A stretch of 48,728 nucleotides of DNA from the NCBI RefSeq assembly GCF_002127655.1, contig NZ_NEHB01000025.1, forward strand, positions 47,476 to 96,203. Reading direction: 5' to 3'. The notes under the pieces were generated by a model that saw nothing but the letters and a program-made list of their open reading frames with translations, was not told the origin of the DNA and searched no databases. Both the position numbers and the translations under genes were made by a program. The stretch is from Janthinobacterium sp. GW456P (GTDB lineage Bacteria > Pseudomonadota > Gammaproteobacteria > Burkholderiales > Burkholderiaceae_D). Each line of letters begins with the position of its first letter. The stretch's first letter is position 1. Positions 19,149-30,457 of the stretch are shown piece by piece.

Positions 19149-19205
19149 TCTGAGCGACACCTCATTAAACCTACTGCGCGTCGGTATAGGCGGCCTGTGA
19201 TGCTC

Positions 19206-19223
19206 ACCGTACCTTCGTACGGT
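19206..19223. repeat. Small hairpin between lpxC and the DUF721 gene
   Basis: ACCGTAC-CTTC-GTACGGT is a perfect 7-bp stem with a four-base loop between two convergent genes. It lacks a T tract on either side, so it is at best a weak terminator or mRNA-end structure. Confidence 0.45.
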
Positions 19224-19294
19224 TGCGCTTCTTAGCCACCTCTCCCTTCCGCTCGCTACGGTTTTCTGAGGCGTCAAAATGTTGCTGGGCAGTC

Positions 19295-19804
19295 CTAATC
19301 TTGAGGTTCGCGGTGGTGGCGCACTAAACTGCGCAGCGCCGCGATCAATTGCTCGTTCTGCTTCGACGCCGGCAGGGCCGTGCTCAGCTCTTCCAGGGCC
19401 GACATGGCTTTTTCCGGCAACACCAGCGCCCGCGTATGCACGATGGGCGCGATACTCTTGATGACTTGCACTTTCAGCTTGATGCCTGAAATCTGCCAGC
19501 CCTTTCTTTCCAGTTCCCCTTGCAGTTTCGGCAATTGCTGCTTGAGCTTGGCCGCCAGCGCCGCGTTCGGCGTGGCCAGCACCAGTTGCCCGCTCTCGAA
19601 TTGCAGGATGTCGCAATGTTCGAACATCGCGGGCAAGGCCTTGGCGCAATCCTTTTGCAGGGCGGCCAGGCGCGTGACGGTGGGCATCAGCGACGCCATC
19701 GTCGCGTTGCCGCGCAGGAAATCGGTCGCGCCCGTGGCGGCCGGGCCGGAACGGGCAAAGCCGTAGCCGCGGCGCGGTGCCGGAGAATAAGTGGGAGTTC
19801 GCAT
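19295..19804 (-). CDS. DUF721 protein, DciA-like helicase loader candidate
   Basis: The 169-residue protein has an N-terminal low-complexity stretch, then a domain (about residues 35-110) with LPAMFEHCDILQFESGQLVLATPNAALAAKLKQ (shown in part: FESGQLVLATPNAALA), matching DUF721/DciA, the ancestral DnaB helicase operator. It ends in a helical tail. ATG 19804 is preferred over a longer frame because it starts with the compact MRTPTYSPAPRRGYG seen at the start of such proteins. Being convergent with lpxC and divergent from secA is the common beta-proteobacterial layout. DciA function is established in other lineages and inferred here. Confidence 0.8.
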   Translation of the reverse strand: MRTPTYSPAPRRGYGFARSGPAATGATDFLRGNATMASLMPTVTRLAALQKDCAKALPAMFEHCDILQFESGQLVLATPNAALAAKLKQQLPKLQGELERKGWQISGIKLKVQVIKSIAPIVHTRALVLPEKAMSALEELSTALPASKQNEQLIAALRSLVRHHREPQD

Positions 19805-20083
19805 GGCCGAAACATAGCACACTCGCCCGCGCGTGACGAGTGGGGCGGCGGGTGCGGCGCGAGCGGGTGGGCCGTATTGCCTTACAGTATGGAAAATGTC
19901 CGCAATTTCTGCCATTTGTTTGTCATTAAGCTATTGTTATATGGCGCATTACCCCAACCATGTCGGGAACGCATGATAAAATCATCGTCTTTTGCCATAG
20001 TCGAACTCCGTGCGGTCACGCGATTATTACCTCGTCGTCACCTACCGAGCTTTTTTTAACGGCGTTTTTTCAAGAATTCAAGC
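19805..20083. promoter_or_regulatory. 279-bp divergent spacer between the DUF721 gene and secA
   Basis: This spacer must hold the promoters of secA (+) and the DUF721 gene (-). I see AT-rich candidates (TTGTTT near 19916 with ATATGG 17 bases on; TAAAAT at 19977-19982), but no consensus pair, and no coding potential. No SecM-like secretion monitor can be read: there is no short frame with a signal peptide ending in a stalling motif. Confidence 0.3.
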
Positions 20084-22855
<2,772 letters not shown>

Positions 22856-22880
22856 GCGCGGTTTGTCAGCGTGAACAAAA

Positions 22881-22908
22881 ACGGAGACCGCGGTCTCCGT
22901 TTTTTTTT
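22881..22908 (+). terminator. Intrinsic terminator after secA
   Basis: The perfect 20-base palindrome ACGGAGACCGCGGTCTCCGT (7-bp stem with a six-base loop, or longer) is followed directly by a run of T to 22908. It lies 25 bases after the secA stop. The adjacent A run on its left is short, so it acts mainly on the + strand. Confidence 0.9.
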
Positions 22909-22925
22909 CGCGCCTGGCCGGCGGT

Positions 22926-24299
22926 TCAGGGAAAGGCCCAGTACTGCGGGGCCTGCGCTGGAATGCCTTTCAAGCCGCCGCGGTTCCTTGCCCGCTGCCC
23001 CGTCTTGATCATGGTGGCGATATCGGTCAGCAGGACGCGGTTGCTGGCGAAGTAATCGTGTCCCATGAAATTCATGATGACGGCCGAGGCATCGACGAGC
23101 TCCATGCCGGGGATGCCGACGACGGGGCCGCGGATGTCACCTATCCTGTCCCAGTCGGCAAAACTGTAGGAAGCGCGGATGGCCTTGTCGTTCGCGGACG
23201 CGTACAGGGTGGCGGGAAGCTTGAGGCTGGCAAAACGGGGAGCGATCTGCTCGCGGAAGATGTCGGCATTGATGTCCGGCGCCGCCAGCACCACCTGCTT
23301 GAACAAGGGCCGCAGGTCGGGGCGCTTTTCCAGCAGGCTGGCCAGGGCCACGGTCATCGGGCGGTTGCCCATGCTGTGGGCGATGATGTAGATATCGGTG
23401 GCGGAAGAGTGCTCGGCGAAGTCGGCCAGGAAGGCCTGCAGGTGCGATTGCGTCCATTCGGCGGCATTTTCATCGAACTCATAGCCGGCCAGCGTGCCTT
23501 TCGATGGCCAGCTGTAGAACACGGGCAGGGCGCCGATATCGAGGTCGACCGCCATCTGCGCCGTGCGCCGGGCGGCATCGTCAAACGAGTTGCTGTAGCC
23601 GTGGATGTAGATGAAGGCGGCGTGCCGTTCCGGGGCAGCCCGTATCCCGGCCTGGACGGTGGCGAGAAAATCCGCGCGCGACAGGCGCGTGGTTTCCTTG
23701 ATCAGCACATATTTTTGCGCATTGTCGCCGGACAGGATGGCGTACCAGGGCGGCAGCGGCAGCTCGCCCGGCGCTCTTTTCTCCGGGATGCTCACGACGA
23801 CGCTGCCATAGCTCAGGTAGGGCGCCACGCGGTTGGGCTGCCAGCCATAATTGTGGCGGCTGCGCTGGTATTGCCGGTCGGTGGCGTAATACACGGTGAC
23901 GTGCGTGGCGCCGGGCGCAGGCGCGGCGGTTATTTGACTGATGGCGGAGCCGTCTGCCCCGCTGCCGAACAGGTTGCCGAGCTTGCCGAGCAGGCCGCCC
24001 GTGCCTGACCATGCGCCGCTCAACGGACTGGCCGGCGGTGGCCGCCGCCCTACGGTAGTGGCTGGCGTGGGAGGCGCTTCCGCGGCTGGAGCCGCAGCTG
24101 GAGCCGGTGGTGGTGGTGACGAGGCAGGCGGCGCTTCGGATGCCTGTTCAGTGACGTGGATGCCGGCGCCATCTGCCGGGCCACGCGGCACCGTACAGGC
24201 TGTCAACGAGGCCATCAGGCAAAGCAGGGATAGCCGGCGCACCGGGCACGACAGGCCTGAAGCGCTGCGCTGCATCCGGTTTGTTTGACCCTGCGCCAT
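22926..24299 (-). CDS. DUF900-type alpha/beta hydrolase, predicted lipoprotein
   Basis: This 457-residue protein has an arginine-rich N-terminus and a lipobox SLTAC with Cys35, then a proline/alanine-rich linker (about residues 45-85) and an alpha/beta hydrolase domain. [14 protein letters not shown] starts the domain; [11 protein letters not shown] supplies the oxyanion region and AHSMGNRP the nucleophile (Ser309), matching DUF900 (PF05990). ATG 24299 has an AAGGA site at good spacing; an ATG at 24329 is an alternative. It is predicted to be a membrane-anchored esterase or lipase-like enzyme facing the periplasm; the substrate is unknown. It interrupts the usual secA-argJ neighbourhood and is divergent from argJ. 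Confidence 0.82.
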   Translation of the reverse strand: MAQGQTNRMQRSASGLSCPVRRLSLLCLMASLTACTVPRGPADGAGIHVTEQASEAPPASSPPPPAPAAAPAAEAPPTPATTVGRRPPPASPLSGAWSGTGGLLGKLGNLFGSGADGSAISQITAAPAPGATHVTVYYATDRQYQRSRHNYGWQPNRVAPYLSYGSVVVSIPEKRAPGELPLPPWYAILSGDNAQKYVLIKETTRLSRADFLATVQAGIRAAPERHAAFIYIHGYSNSFDDAARRTAQMAVDLDIGALPVFYSWPSKGTLAGYEFDENAAEWTQSHLQAFLADFAEHSSATDIYIIAHSMGNRPMTVALASLLEKRPDLRPLFKQVVLAAPDINADIFREQIAPRFASLKLPATLYASANDKAIRASYSFADWDRIGDIRGPVVGIPGMELVDASAVIMNFMGHDYFASNRVLLTDIATMIKTGQRARNRGGLKGIPAQAPQYWAFP

Positions 24300-24440
24300 G
24301 ACATCCTTCCCTGGAGCGTGCGATTGCAAGACTCGCCATCGTCCATTCCCCTACCTTAGCGCCGCCAGACGGCAGGGTTCTGATAAATCGCAAGCCTGGC
24401 CATGCTGCCCGAGCCGCCGCGACTATTCACTGGCCGCATG

Positions 24441-24468
24441 TTCACCCGCGCCGCGAAGGCGCTACAAT
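24441..24468 (+). promoter_or_regulatory. Promoter candidate for the argJ operon
   Basis: TTCACC (24441-24446) and TACAAT (24463-24468) are separated by 16 bases, about 33 bases before the argJ ATG. Both are close to sigma70 consensus. This would drive argJ, the DUF815 ATPase gene and mutT. Confidence 0.55.
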
Positions 24469-24501
24469 AGCGCTTCCCTTTTCCCTCGCAGAAGAACTCA
24501 T

Positions 24502-25740
24502 ATGGCCGTCAATTCTCCCAAGCCCGTCGCCGCCGACTTGAAAGCCGTCGCCGGCATTGAAATCGGTGTTGCCGAAGCCGGCATCAAGAAACCCAACCGC
24601 AAGGATTTGCTGGTATTGAAACTGGCGCCGACGGCCACCGTGGCCGGCGTGTTCACCCTGAACCGCTTCTGCGCGGCGCCCGTGCAAATTTCGAAAGCCA
24701 ACCTGGCCGCCGTGACGGCCGGCGCCGCGCCGATCCGCGCGCTGCTGGTCAACACGGGCAACGCGAATGCGGGCACGGGCGAATCGGGCCTGGCCGACGC
24801 GCAGGCCAGCTGCGCCGCGCTGGCCGAACTGCTGGGCTGCACGCCGCAGCAAATCCTGCCGTTTTCCACCGGCGTGATCCTCGAACCGCTGCCCGTGCAG
24901 CGCCTGGTCGCCGGCCTGCCGCAAGCCGTCGCCGCGCTGACCTCGGACAACTGGTTCTCGGCCGCCGAAGCCATCATGACCACCGACACGCAGCCGAAAG
25001 CCGGTTCGCGCACGGTCACCATCGGTGGCCATGCGGTGACCCTGACGGGCATCAGCAAGGGCGCCGGCATGATCAAACCGAACATGGCCACTATGCTGGG
25101 CTTCCTCGCCTTCGACGCCACCGTGGCCCAGCCCGTGCTGGACCAGCTGGTGAAACAGGCAGCCGACAAATCGTTCAACTGCATCACCATCGACGGCGAC
25201 ACGTCCACCAATGACTCGTTCATGCTGGTGGCCACGGGCGCGGGCAGCCTGGTCATCGATTCCATCGATTCGCCGCACTATGCGGAACTGGCCGCTGCCG
25301 TCACCGAACTGTCTACTTTTCTGGCGCAAGCCATCGTGCGCGACGGCGAAGGCGCCACCAAATTCATGACGGTGACCGTGGAAGACGGCCGCAACGTGGA
25401 AGAGTGCCGCAAGATCGCCTATTCCATCGCCCATTCGCCGCTGGTGAAAACCGCGTTCTTTGCGTCCGATCCGAACCTGGGCCGCATCCTGGCCGCCATC
25501 GGCTACGCGGGCGTGGACGACCTGGACGTGGGCCAGTTGAACCTGTACCTGGACGACGTATGGGTGGCCAAGAATGGCGGGCGCAACCCGGACTACCAGG
25601 AACAGGATGGCCAGCGCGTGATGCAGCAAAGCGAAATCACCATCCGTGTAAAACTGGCGCGCGGCGATGCCACGGCCACCCTGTGGACATGCGACCTGTC
25701 GCATGACTACGTGTCGATCAACGCCGACTACCGCTCATGA
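24502..25740 (+). CDS. argJ: Glutamate N-acetyltransferase / amino-acid acetyltransferase ArgJ
   Basis: ArgJ transfers the acetyl group from N-acetylornithine to glutamate in the cyclic arginine pathway, in the cytoplasm. The 412-residue precursor cleaves itself between Ala196 and Thr197 in the motif [13 protein letters not shown], Thr becoming the nucleophile. Other family segments ([24 protein letters not shown]) are present. ATG 24502 fits the family N-terminus and has GAAGAA upstream; the frame is open further upstream, but that part has no family character. Whether it also uses acetyl-CoA (bifunctional) cannot be read from the sequence. It overlaps the next gene by four bases. Confidence 0.95.
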   Translation: MAVNSPKPVAADLKAVAGIEIGVAEAGIKKPNRKDLLVLKLAPTATVAGVFTLNRFCAAPVQISKANLAAVTAGAAPIRALLVNTGNANAGTGESGLADAQASCAALAELLGCTPQQILPFSTGVILEPLPVQRLVAGLPQAVAALTSDNWFSAAEAIMTTDTQPKAGSRTVTIGGHAVTLTGISKGAGMIKPNMATMLGFLAFDATVAQPVLDQLVKQAADKSFNCITIDGDTSTNDSFMLVATGAGSLVIDSIDSPHYAELAAAVTELSTFLAQAIVRDGEGATKFMTVTVEDGRNVEECRKIAYSIAHSPLVKTAFFASDPNLGRILAAIGYAGVDDLDVGQLNLYLDDVWVAKNGGRNPDYQEQDGQRVMQQSEITIRVKLARGDATATLWTCDLSHDYVSINADYRS

Positions 25741-26615
25741 CCGGCCTTGATCAATTCCTGATCCGCGCCGAAGCCTTGCTGGCGCGCGTGGAAGCGATCC
25801 TGCCGCAGCCGGTGCCCGCACCGGACTGGAACAGCTTTGCCTTCCGCTGGCGCCGCCGGCAGGGCGCCGCCAGCCATCTGCAGGCGGTGGCCCATGTGTC
25901 GTCCATCGCGCTGGATGACTTGCACAACATCGGCACGCAAAAGGCGCAGATCGAGCAGAACACGCGGCAGTTCGTCGCCAGTCGCCCCGCCAACAACGTG
26001 CTGCTGACGGGCGCGCGCGGCACGGGCAAGTCTTCGCTGATCAAGGCATGCCTGAACCAGTTCGCCGGCCAGGGCCTGCGTTTGATCGAAGTGGACAAAG
26101 CCGACCTGGCCGACTTGCCCGACATCGTCGACATGGTGGCGGCGCGCCCCGAGCGCTTCATCATCTTTTGCGACGATCTGTCGTTCGAAGAGGGAGAAAG
26201 CGGCTACAAGGCGCTGAAAGTGGCGCTCGACGGTAGCATCGCCGCGCAATCGGACAATGTGCTGATCTACGCCACCTCGAACCGCCGTCACCTGATGCCG
26301 GAGCGGATGTCGGACAACAGCAGCTACAAGACGGACGACGATGGCGATCTGCATCCGGGCGAGACGGTGGAAGAGAAAATCTCGCTGTCCGAACGCTTCG
26401 GCCTGTGGCTGTCGTTCTATCCGTTCAAGCAGGATGATTACCTCGATATCGCCGCGCACTGGCTCGCTTCGTTCGGCTGTACGCCGGAGCAGATCGCGCA
26501 AGCGCGCGGCGACGCCCTGCGCTGGGCCTTGCAGCGCGGTTCGCGTTCGGGCCGGGTGGCGTGGCAATTCGCGCGCGATTATGCTGGGAAACTCCCTGCG
26601 GGAGAGCTGCCATGA
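25737..26615 (+). CDS. AAA-type ATPase of the DUF815 family
   Basis: The 292-residue protein has Walker [10 protein letters not shown] at about residues 93-101, a Walker B-like [13 protein letters not shown] near 143-155, and sensor-type [14 protein letters not shown]. These match the DUF815 family (PF05673), P-loop ATPases usually found beside argJ and mutT in beta-proteobacteria. It is probably cytoplasmic: no signal or membrane segment is seen. Its start (ATGA) overlaps the argJ stop and its end overlaps mutT, so the three are translationally coupled. The cellular role of the family is not established. Confidence 0.88.
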   Translation: MTGLDQFLIRAEALLARVEAILPQPVPAPDWNSFAFRWRRRQGAASHLQAVAHVSSIALDDLHNIGTQKAQIEQNTRQFVASRPANNVLLTGARGTGKSSLIKACLNQFAGQGLRLIEVDKADLADLPDIVDMVAARPERFIIFCDDLSFEEGESGYKALKVALDGSIAAQSDNVLIYATSNRRHLMPERMSDNSSYKTDDDGDLHPGETVEEKISLSERFGLWLSFYPFKQDDYLDIAAHWLASFGCTPEQIAQARGDALRWALQRGSRSGRVAWQFARDYAGKLPAGELP

Positions 26616-27034
26616 GCGAAGTCAAAGTACAACCGGTCGACGTGGCCGTCGGCATCCTGATGAAGCCGAACGGCGACGTGCTGCTGGGCCAGCGTCCGGC
26701 CGGCAAGCCGTATGACGGCTATTGGGAATTTCCTGGCGGTAAAGTCGAGCCGGGTGAAGCCATTTTGGACGCCTTGAAGCGCGAGTTTGTCGAGGAGCTG
26801 GGTTTATACATCGACAGCGCCGAAGCCTGGTGCGGCGTCGAATATGTGTATCCGCACGCCCATGTGCGCCTGCATTTCTATATCAGCCGCGAATGGCGCG
26901 GCGAGCCGCAAAGCCTGGAAGGGCAGGCGTTCGCCTGGCAGGGCACGGTCGGCGTGGAACCCTTGCTGCCGGCCACCATTCCCCTGCTGGAGTGGCTGGA
27001 CGCGGTACGCCGGGAATCCCTGACGCCTGCCTGA
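26612..27034 (+). CDS. mutT: NUDIX hydrolase, MutT-like
   Basis: This 140-residue protein contains a full Nudix box (residues 43-65: G-x5-E49-x7-R57-E58-x2-E61-E62-x-G64), as in MutT, which cleaves 8-oxo-dGTP to prevent A:T to C:G transversions. DGYWEFPGGK just before the box and the length also fit MutT. ATG 26612 overlaps the ATPase stop by four bases and has GGGAGA upstream; a longer frame from 26561 lies inside the ATPase gene. The DUF815-mutT-yacG neighbourhood is typical. Specificity for 8-oxo-dGTP is inferred from family and context. Confidence 0.9.
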   Translation: MSEVKVQPVDVAVGILMKPNGDVLLGQRPAGKPYDGYWEFPGGKVEPGEAILDALKREFVEELGLYIDSAEAWCGVEYVYPHAHVRLHFYISREWRGEPQSLEGQAFAWQGTVGVEPLLPATIPLLEWLDAVRRESLTPA

Positions 27035-27040
27035 TCTGGT

Positions 27041-27071
27041 GCCAGCGGGCAGCGCCATGCTGCGTGCTGGC
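27041..27071 (+). terminator. Hairpin after mutT (weak terminator candidate)
   Basis: GCCAGC-GG-GCAGC, a GCCAT loop, then GCTGC-GT-GCTGGC give an 11-bp stem with a two-by-two internal mismatch. It starts six bases after the mutT stop. No long T tract follows (only AAGCTTTGC), so termination may be weak or Rho-assisted. Confidence 0.45.
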
Positions 27072-27093
27072 GCAAGCTTTGCTGTGACTTTCC

Positions 27094-27121
27094 TTGTATC
27101 GTGCGCGCTTTGCGCTACAGT
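27094..27121 (+). promoter_or_regulatory. Promoter candidate for the toxin-antitoxin pair
   Basis: TTGTAT (27094-27099) and TACAGT (27116-27121) are spaced by 16 bases, 30 bases before the antitoxin ATG. The spacer contains GCGC-GCTTT-GCGC, a small inverted repeat that might serve as the antitoxin operator. Confidence 0.4.
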
Positions 27122-27150
27122 GCTTTCATCACGCACCGGGGGAGTCTCGC

Positions 27151-27360
27151 ATGCCGCTGACACTGACATTTACCGATACCGATGAATTGCTGATTGCCGC
27201 CCTGCACAAGCGTGCCCGCGCGCATGGACGCAGCATCGAAGACGAGCACCGCGACATCCTGCGCAGCGCCTTGCGCCCCCTGCCGAAGCGCCCGCTCGAC
27301 GATATTCTGCGCGGCATGCCCGATGTGGGGCTGGACGCGGATTTCGAGCGCCGCCCCTGA
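27151..27360 (+). CDS. FitA/VapB-like ribbon-helix-helix antitoxin
   Basis: The 69-residue protein begins with the strand LTLTFTDTDELLIAALHKRA and continues RAHGRSIEDEHRDILRSAL, the ribbon-helix-helix pattern of FitA-type antitoxins (also called plasmid stability proteins). The C-terminal part, rich in prolines and acidic residues (DVGLDADFERRP), would thread into the toxin active site. ATG 27151 has a GGGGGAG site six bases upstream. The toxin gene starts three bases after its stop. Antitoxins of this type normally repress their own promoter through the toxin-antitoxin complex. Confidence 0.85.
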   Translation: MPLTLTFTDTDELLIAALHKRARAHGRSIEDEHRDILRSALRPLPKRPLDDILRGMPDVGLDADFERRP

Positions 27361-27363
27361 GTC

Positions 27364-27780
27364 ATGCCCGCTTATCTGCTCGATACGGATGTGATCGTTG
27401 CGGCGCGCAAGGGGAGTGCGGCGCCGGCGGGCGTGGCCGATTTTTTCGCGCGGGTAGCGCCGGAGAGGCGTTATGTGCCGGTGCAGGTGATCGCGCAATT
27501 GCGCGCAGGCATACAGTGCAGCTGGCGGCGCGAAGCGGCGCTGGAAGCCCTGGCGCTGGAGGGCTGGCTGGAAGCCGTGCTGGCGGAATATGCGCCGCGG
27601 CTGCTGGAATTCGACCTCGATTGCGCGCTCGTCTGTGCGCGCTTGCATGCCCGCGGCCGCATACACGGGGTTGACGGGCAGATCGCGGCGATGGGCATCG
27701 CCTATGGCTTGACGGTAGTCAGTGGCAGGCTGGACGGTTTCGCGGCGCAGGGACTGCGCCTGGAAAATCCGTTTATCTGA
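27364..27780 (+). CDS. PIN-domain toxin (FitB/VapC-like) with Gln at a catalytic acidic site
   Basis: The 138-residue PIN domain protein would be a Mg-dependent ribonuclease held inactive by the preceding antitoxin. LLDTDVIVAARKG gives the first acidic residue (Asp7), HGVDGQIAAMG the third (Asp104), and SGRLDGF the last (Asp124). The second position, normally Glu in a GELRxGI motif, reads VIAQLRAGI, so it is Gln45 (CAA at 27496). That single change may reduce or abolish catalysis. The gene is intact and keeps antitoxin spacing, so it is not an obvious pseudogene. It converges on yacG. Confidence 0.85.
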   Translation: MPAYLLDTDVIVAARKGSAAPAGVADFFARVAPERRYVPVQVIAQLRAGIQCSWRREAALEALALEGWLEAVLAEYAPRLLEFDLDCALVCARLHARGRIHGVDGQIAAMGIAYGLTVVSGRLDGFAAQGLRLENPFI

Positions 27781-27783
27781 CGA

Positions 27784-27972
27784 TTATTGGGGCTTGTTGT
27801 CTTCGTCGGCCAGCGGGTCCTCGAACGGATCGGCGGCAGGGATCGTGTATTTCTCTTCGGCCCAGGCGCCCAGGTCGATCTGCTTGCAGCGTTCCGAGCA
27901 GAAAGGGCGGAATTTGTTGGCTTCAGTCCATTCGACTTTGGCGGCACAGGTAGGGCAGTTAACGACGGTCAT
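27784..27972 (-). CDS. yacG: YacG zinc-binding DNA gyrase inhibitor family protein
   Basis: This 62-residue protein has four cysteines (Cys6, Cys9, Cys25, Cys29) in CPTC and CSERC, forming the YacG zinc knuckle, followed by [14 protein letters not shown], the most conserved YacG stretch. In E. coli YacG binds GyrB and blocks DNA binding by gyrase. The acidic C-terminal tail is normal for the family. It is the last gene of the pilC-pilD-coaE-zapD-yacG series, starting 21 bases after the zapD stop, the same partnership as in E. coli. Confidence 0.93.
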   Translation of the reverse strand: MTVVNCPTCAAKVEWTEANKFRPFCSERCKQIDLGAWAEEKYTIPAADPFEDPLADEDNKPQ

Positions 27973-27993
27973 GATGGGGTAAATAAGTAACAG

Positions 27994-28749
27994 TTAAAAA
28001 TTGCAGAGCGTGAGCTCGAATGGCACATCTTCTTCCAGCGGCTTGGGTTTCAAGTCGCCGCCCTGGGTAGTGAAGCGCACCCACAGCATATATTTGTTGG
28101 CGGAAATTTCCGGGATGGCGCCGCTGTTTTCATCCAGGCTCAGGCGCAGCATCTGGTACACCTTGCCTTGCAGCATTTGCTGGTAGCTGCCGCCATTCGC
28201 GATCAGTTTGACGGGCCCGCCGGAATCGCGCAGCAGGCGCAATACCAGGGCCAGCGCATCGAACAGCGGTGCCAGCGGGGCGAACCAGGCGTGGATATCG
28301 GTCAGGCGCTGCTCGCAGCTGCGCTTTTGCCAGGCAAAGTAGGATGGCAAGTCGAATTCGCAGGCGCCGCCCGGGATGATGGTGCGGCCGCGGATGCTCA
28401 TCAGCCATTCATTGTCGCGGATATTCTGGCCCGTCTTGCCTTGCGCCGCCACCAGGGCGCCGCTGACACTGTCGAGTTCGCTCAGGATGGCATCGAGGGT
28501 TTCCGGCTCCACATTCGGATTGCTGCGGTAGCCCAGCAGGCTTTGGCGCTGGCGCTCGAGTTCCTGCAGCAGGTCGGACTTCAGGTCGGCGCGGCCCGCC
28601 ACTTCGAGCATGTCGAAAATAGTTGCTAAGGCAACATGATGCTGCATTGCATGCTCTTGCTGGATGAAGAACTTGAATTTGTCGTACAGGTCTTCCAGCC
28701 GCAACAAGGTACGTATGCGTTCATTGAAAGGGTATTCGTAGACAATCAA
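27994..28749 (-). CDS. zapD: ZapD, FtsZ-ring bundling protein (TTG start)
   Basis: ZapD (DUF1342) bundles FtsZ filaments through the FtsZ C-terminal tail. The 251-residue protein (E. coli 247) is mostly helical and begins IVYEYPFNERIRTLLRLEDL, the strongly conserved N-terminus. The initiating codon is read as TTG at 28749, six bases after AAGGGA; the frame is open to 28800, but the extra residues have no family character. It lies in the coaE-zapD-yacG order also seen in E. coli. It is the second link in this window between division genes and the pil cluster. Confidence 0.92.
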   Translation of the reverse strand: MIVYEYPFNERIRTLLRLEDLYDKFKFFIQQEHAMQHHVALATIFDMLEVAGRADLKSDLLQELERQRQSLLGYRSNPNVEPETLDAILSELDSVSGALVAAQGKTGQNIRDNEWLMSIRGRTIIPGGACEFDLPSYFAWQKRSCEQRLTDIHAWFAPLAPLFDALALVLRLLRDSGGPVKLIANGGSYQQMLQGKVYQMLRLSLDENSGAIPEISANKYMLWVRFTTQGGDLKPKPLEEDVPFELTLCNF

Positions 28750-28811
28750 AATAATTCCCTTAAGTAAGGACCTGCAAACAATCCCGTGATTTTGAACCAA
28801 GCGTCGACAAA

Positions 28812-29471
28812 TTACAAACGTTGCGGCCCGATTCCAGCCATTCTTTTTGAAAATGCCAGATATAAATCGTGCAACTGGGCAATCTGCGGCGCCAGGGCCG
28901 CCAAATCGCCATTATTGTCGATCACGTCGTCCGCCGCCGCCAAACGCATTGCCCGCGTGGCCTGCGTGGCCATGATGGCTGTGACTTGTTCTTCCGATAA
29001 GCCATTGCGCGCCATCACGCGCGACACTTGCAGGCTTTCCAGGCAATCGATGACCAGTACGCGGTTGACCCGCTCCACCCAGCCGCCGGACTCGACGAGC
29101 AGGGGAACGGCAAAGATCACATAGCTGCCCGTTGCTGCGGCGGCCGCCTCCAGGGTCGCCTGGCGGATGCGCGGGTGCAGGATGGCTTCCAGTTTCGCCT
29201 TGGCGGCGGCGTCGGAAAACACCAGGTTGCGCATTTTTGTACGGTCGAGGGCGCCGCGCGCATCGGCGTAGCCGGGGCCAAATTCCGCCACCAGCGCTGG
29301 CATGGCCGCGCCATTCGGCGCCGTCAGGCTGTGGGCGATCTGGTCGGTATCGACGATGGAAGCGCCGCGCGCGGCGAACAGGTCGGCCACCGTGCTCTTG
29401 CCGCAACCGATGCCGCCGGTGAGTCCGACGCTGAAATAGGGGGCGTTTTGTCGTTGCATATGTGTATCCAT
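28812..29471 (-). CDS. coaE: Dephospho-CoA kinase
   Basis: CoaE phosphorylates dephospho-CoA at the 3' hydroxyl, the last step of coenzyme A synthesis. The P-loop [12 protein letters not shown] is at about residues 17-28, followed by the family [10 protein letters not shown] and the lid region with HPRIRQ. The protein is 219 residues, or 215 if translation starts at the internal ATG 29459; neither has a clear ribosome site. The gene starts 11 bases after pilD, as in many proteobacteria. Confidence 0.95.
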   Translation of the reverse strand: MDTHMQRQNAPYFSVGLTGGIGCGKSTVADLFAARGASIVDTDQIAHSLTAPNGAAMPALVAEFGPGYADARGALDRTKMRNLVFSDAAAKAKLEAILHPRIRQATLEAAAAATGSYVIFAVPLLVESGGWVERVNRVLVIDCLESLQVSRVMARNGLSEEQVTAIMATQATRAMRLAAADDVIDNNGDLAALAPQIAQLHDLYLAFSKRMAGIGPQRL

Positions 29472-29481
29472 AAGGGGCCGG

Positions 29482-30351
29482 TCAGCTGGTCAGGCCCAGC
29501 GTGAGGCGCGACAGGGGCGTGCCATACAGCAGCGCGATCAGACCCGCCGCCGCCAGATAGGGGCCGAAGGGAATCGGCTTGTCGCGCCCCCGCTTGGCAA
29601 ACACGATCAGGCCGATGCCGACCACGGCGCCGACCACCGACGATAACAATATGATCGTCGGCAACATGGTCCAGCCCAGCCACGCACCGAGCGCCGCCAG
29701 CAATTTGAAGTCACCATAGCCCATTCCCTCCTTGCCTGTCGCCAGCTTGAAGGCCCAGTACACGGCCCACAGGGCCAGGTAGCCGGCGGCCGCGCCGATG
29801 ACGGCCTCCTGCAGCGGCACGAAAGTGCCGTTGATATTGACCAGCAAGCCCGCCCACAGCAGGGGAAAGGTGAGGTCGTCCGGCAGCATTTGCGTGTCGG
29901 CATCGATGAAGGTCATGGCGATCAGCAGCCAGGCAAACACGAGCGTCGCCAGGCCCGTCCAGCCGCTGCCGAAGTGCCAGATCAACAGGGCCGACAGCGC
30001 GCCCGTCAGCAGTTCCACCAGCGGATAGCGCGCGGAGATGGGCGCCTTGCAGGCGCTGCATTTGCCGCGCAGCAGCAGGTAACTGAGCACGGGAATGTTT
30101 TCCATGGCCGTGATGCGGTGGCCGCAAGCGGTGCAGTGCGAGTGCGGCAGCATCAGGTTGTAGCGGTCCGTGTGCGGCAAGGGCAAGCCGCTTTCTTCCG
30201 CCACGTAATTAGCGGAGTCGCGCTCCATCATTTTCGGCACGCGGTGGATCACCACGTTGAGAAAGCTGCCGACGATCAGGCCGAACAGGGCGGCGGCGAG
30301 GGCGACGGGCAGATTGCCGGGCGCGGCGAACAGCAGGGTATCTTGCAGCAT
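29482..30351 (-). CDS. pilD: Type IV prepilin peptidase / N-methyltransferase PilD
   Basis: PilD is the inner-membrane aspartyl protease that removes prepilin leader peptides and methylates the new N-terminus. The 289-residue protein has the zinc site with cysteine pairs at about residues 73/76 and 98/101 (CTAC, CSAC), and the catalytic aspartates in [14 protein letters not shown] (about residue 150) and GYGDFK (about residue 214), with some seven membrane helices. ATG 30351 is preferred; a TTG at 30387 would add 12 polar residues before the first helix. It follows pilC and precedes coaE. Confidence 0.93.
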   Translation of the reverse strand: MLQDTLLFAAPGNLPVALAAALFGLIVGSFLNVVIHRVPKMMERDSANYVAEESGLPLPHTDRYNLMLPHSHCTACGHRITAMENIPVLSYLLLRGKCSACKAPISARYPLVELLTGALSALLIWHFGSGWTGLATLVFAWLLIAMTFIDADTQMLPDDLTFPLLWAGLLVNINGTFVPLQEAVIGAAAGYLALWAVYWAFKLATGKEGMGYGDFKLLAALGAWLGWTMLPTIILLSSVVGAVVGIGLIVFAKRGRDKPIPFGPYLAAAGLIALLYGTPLSRLTLGLTS

Positions 30352-30457
30352 GGTGAACTTGTCTGAGGGGATGATGTTGCCGCGCAAACATTGCCTGGCA
30401 CTGCCGCAGTGTAAAACATCTGCCGGCGCATGGGGATGTTTTGCGCAGGGTGCATGG

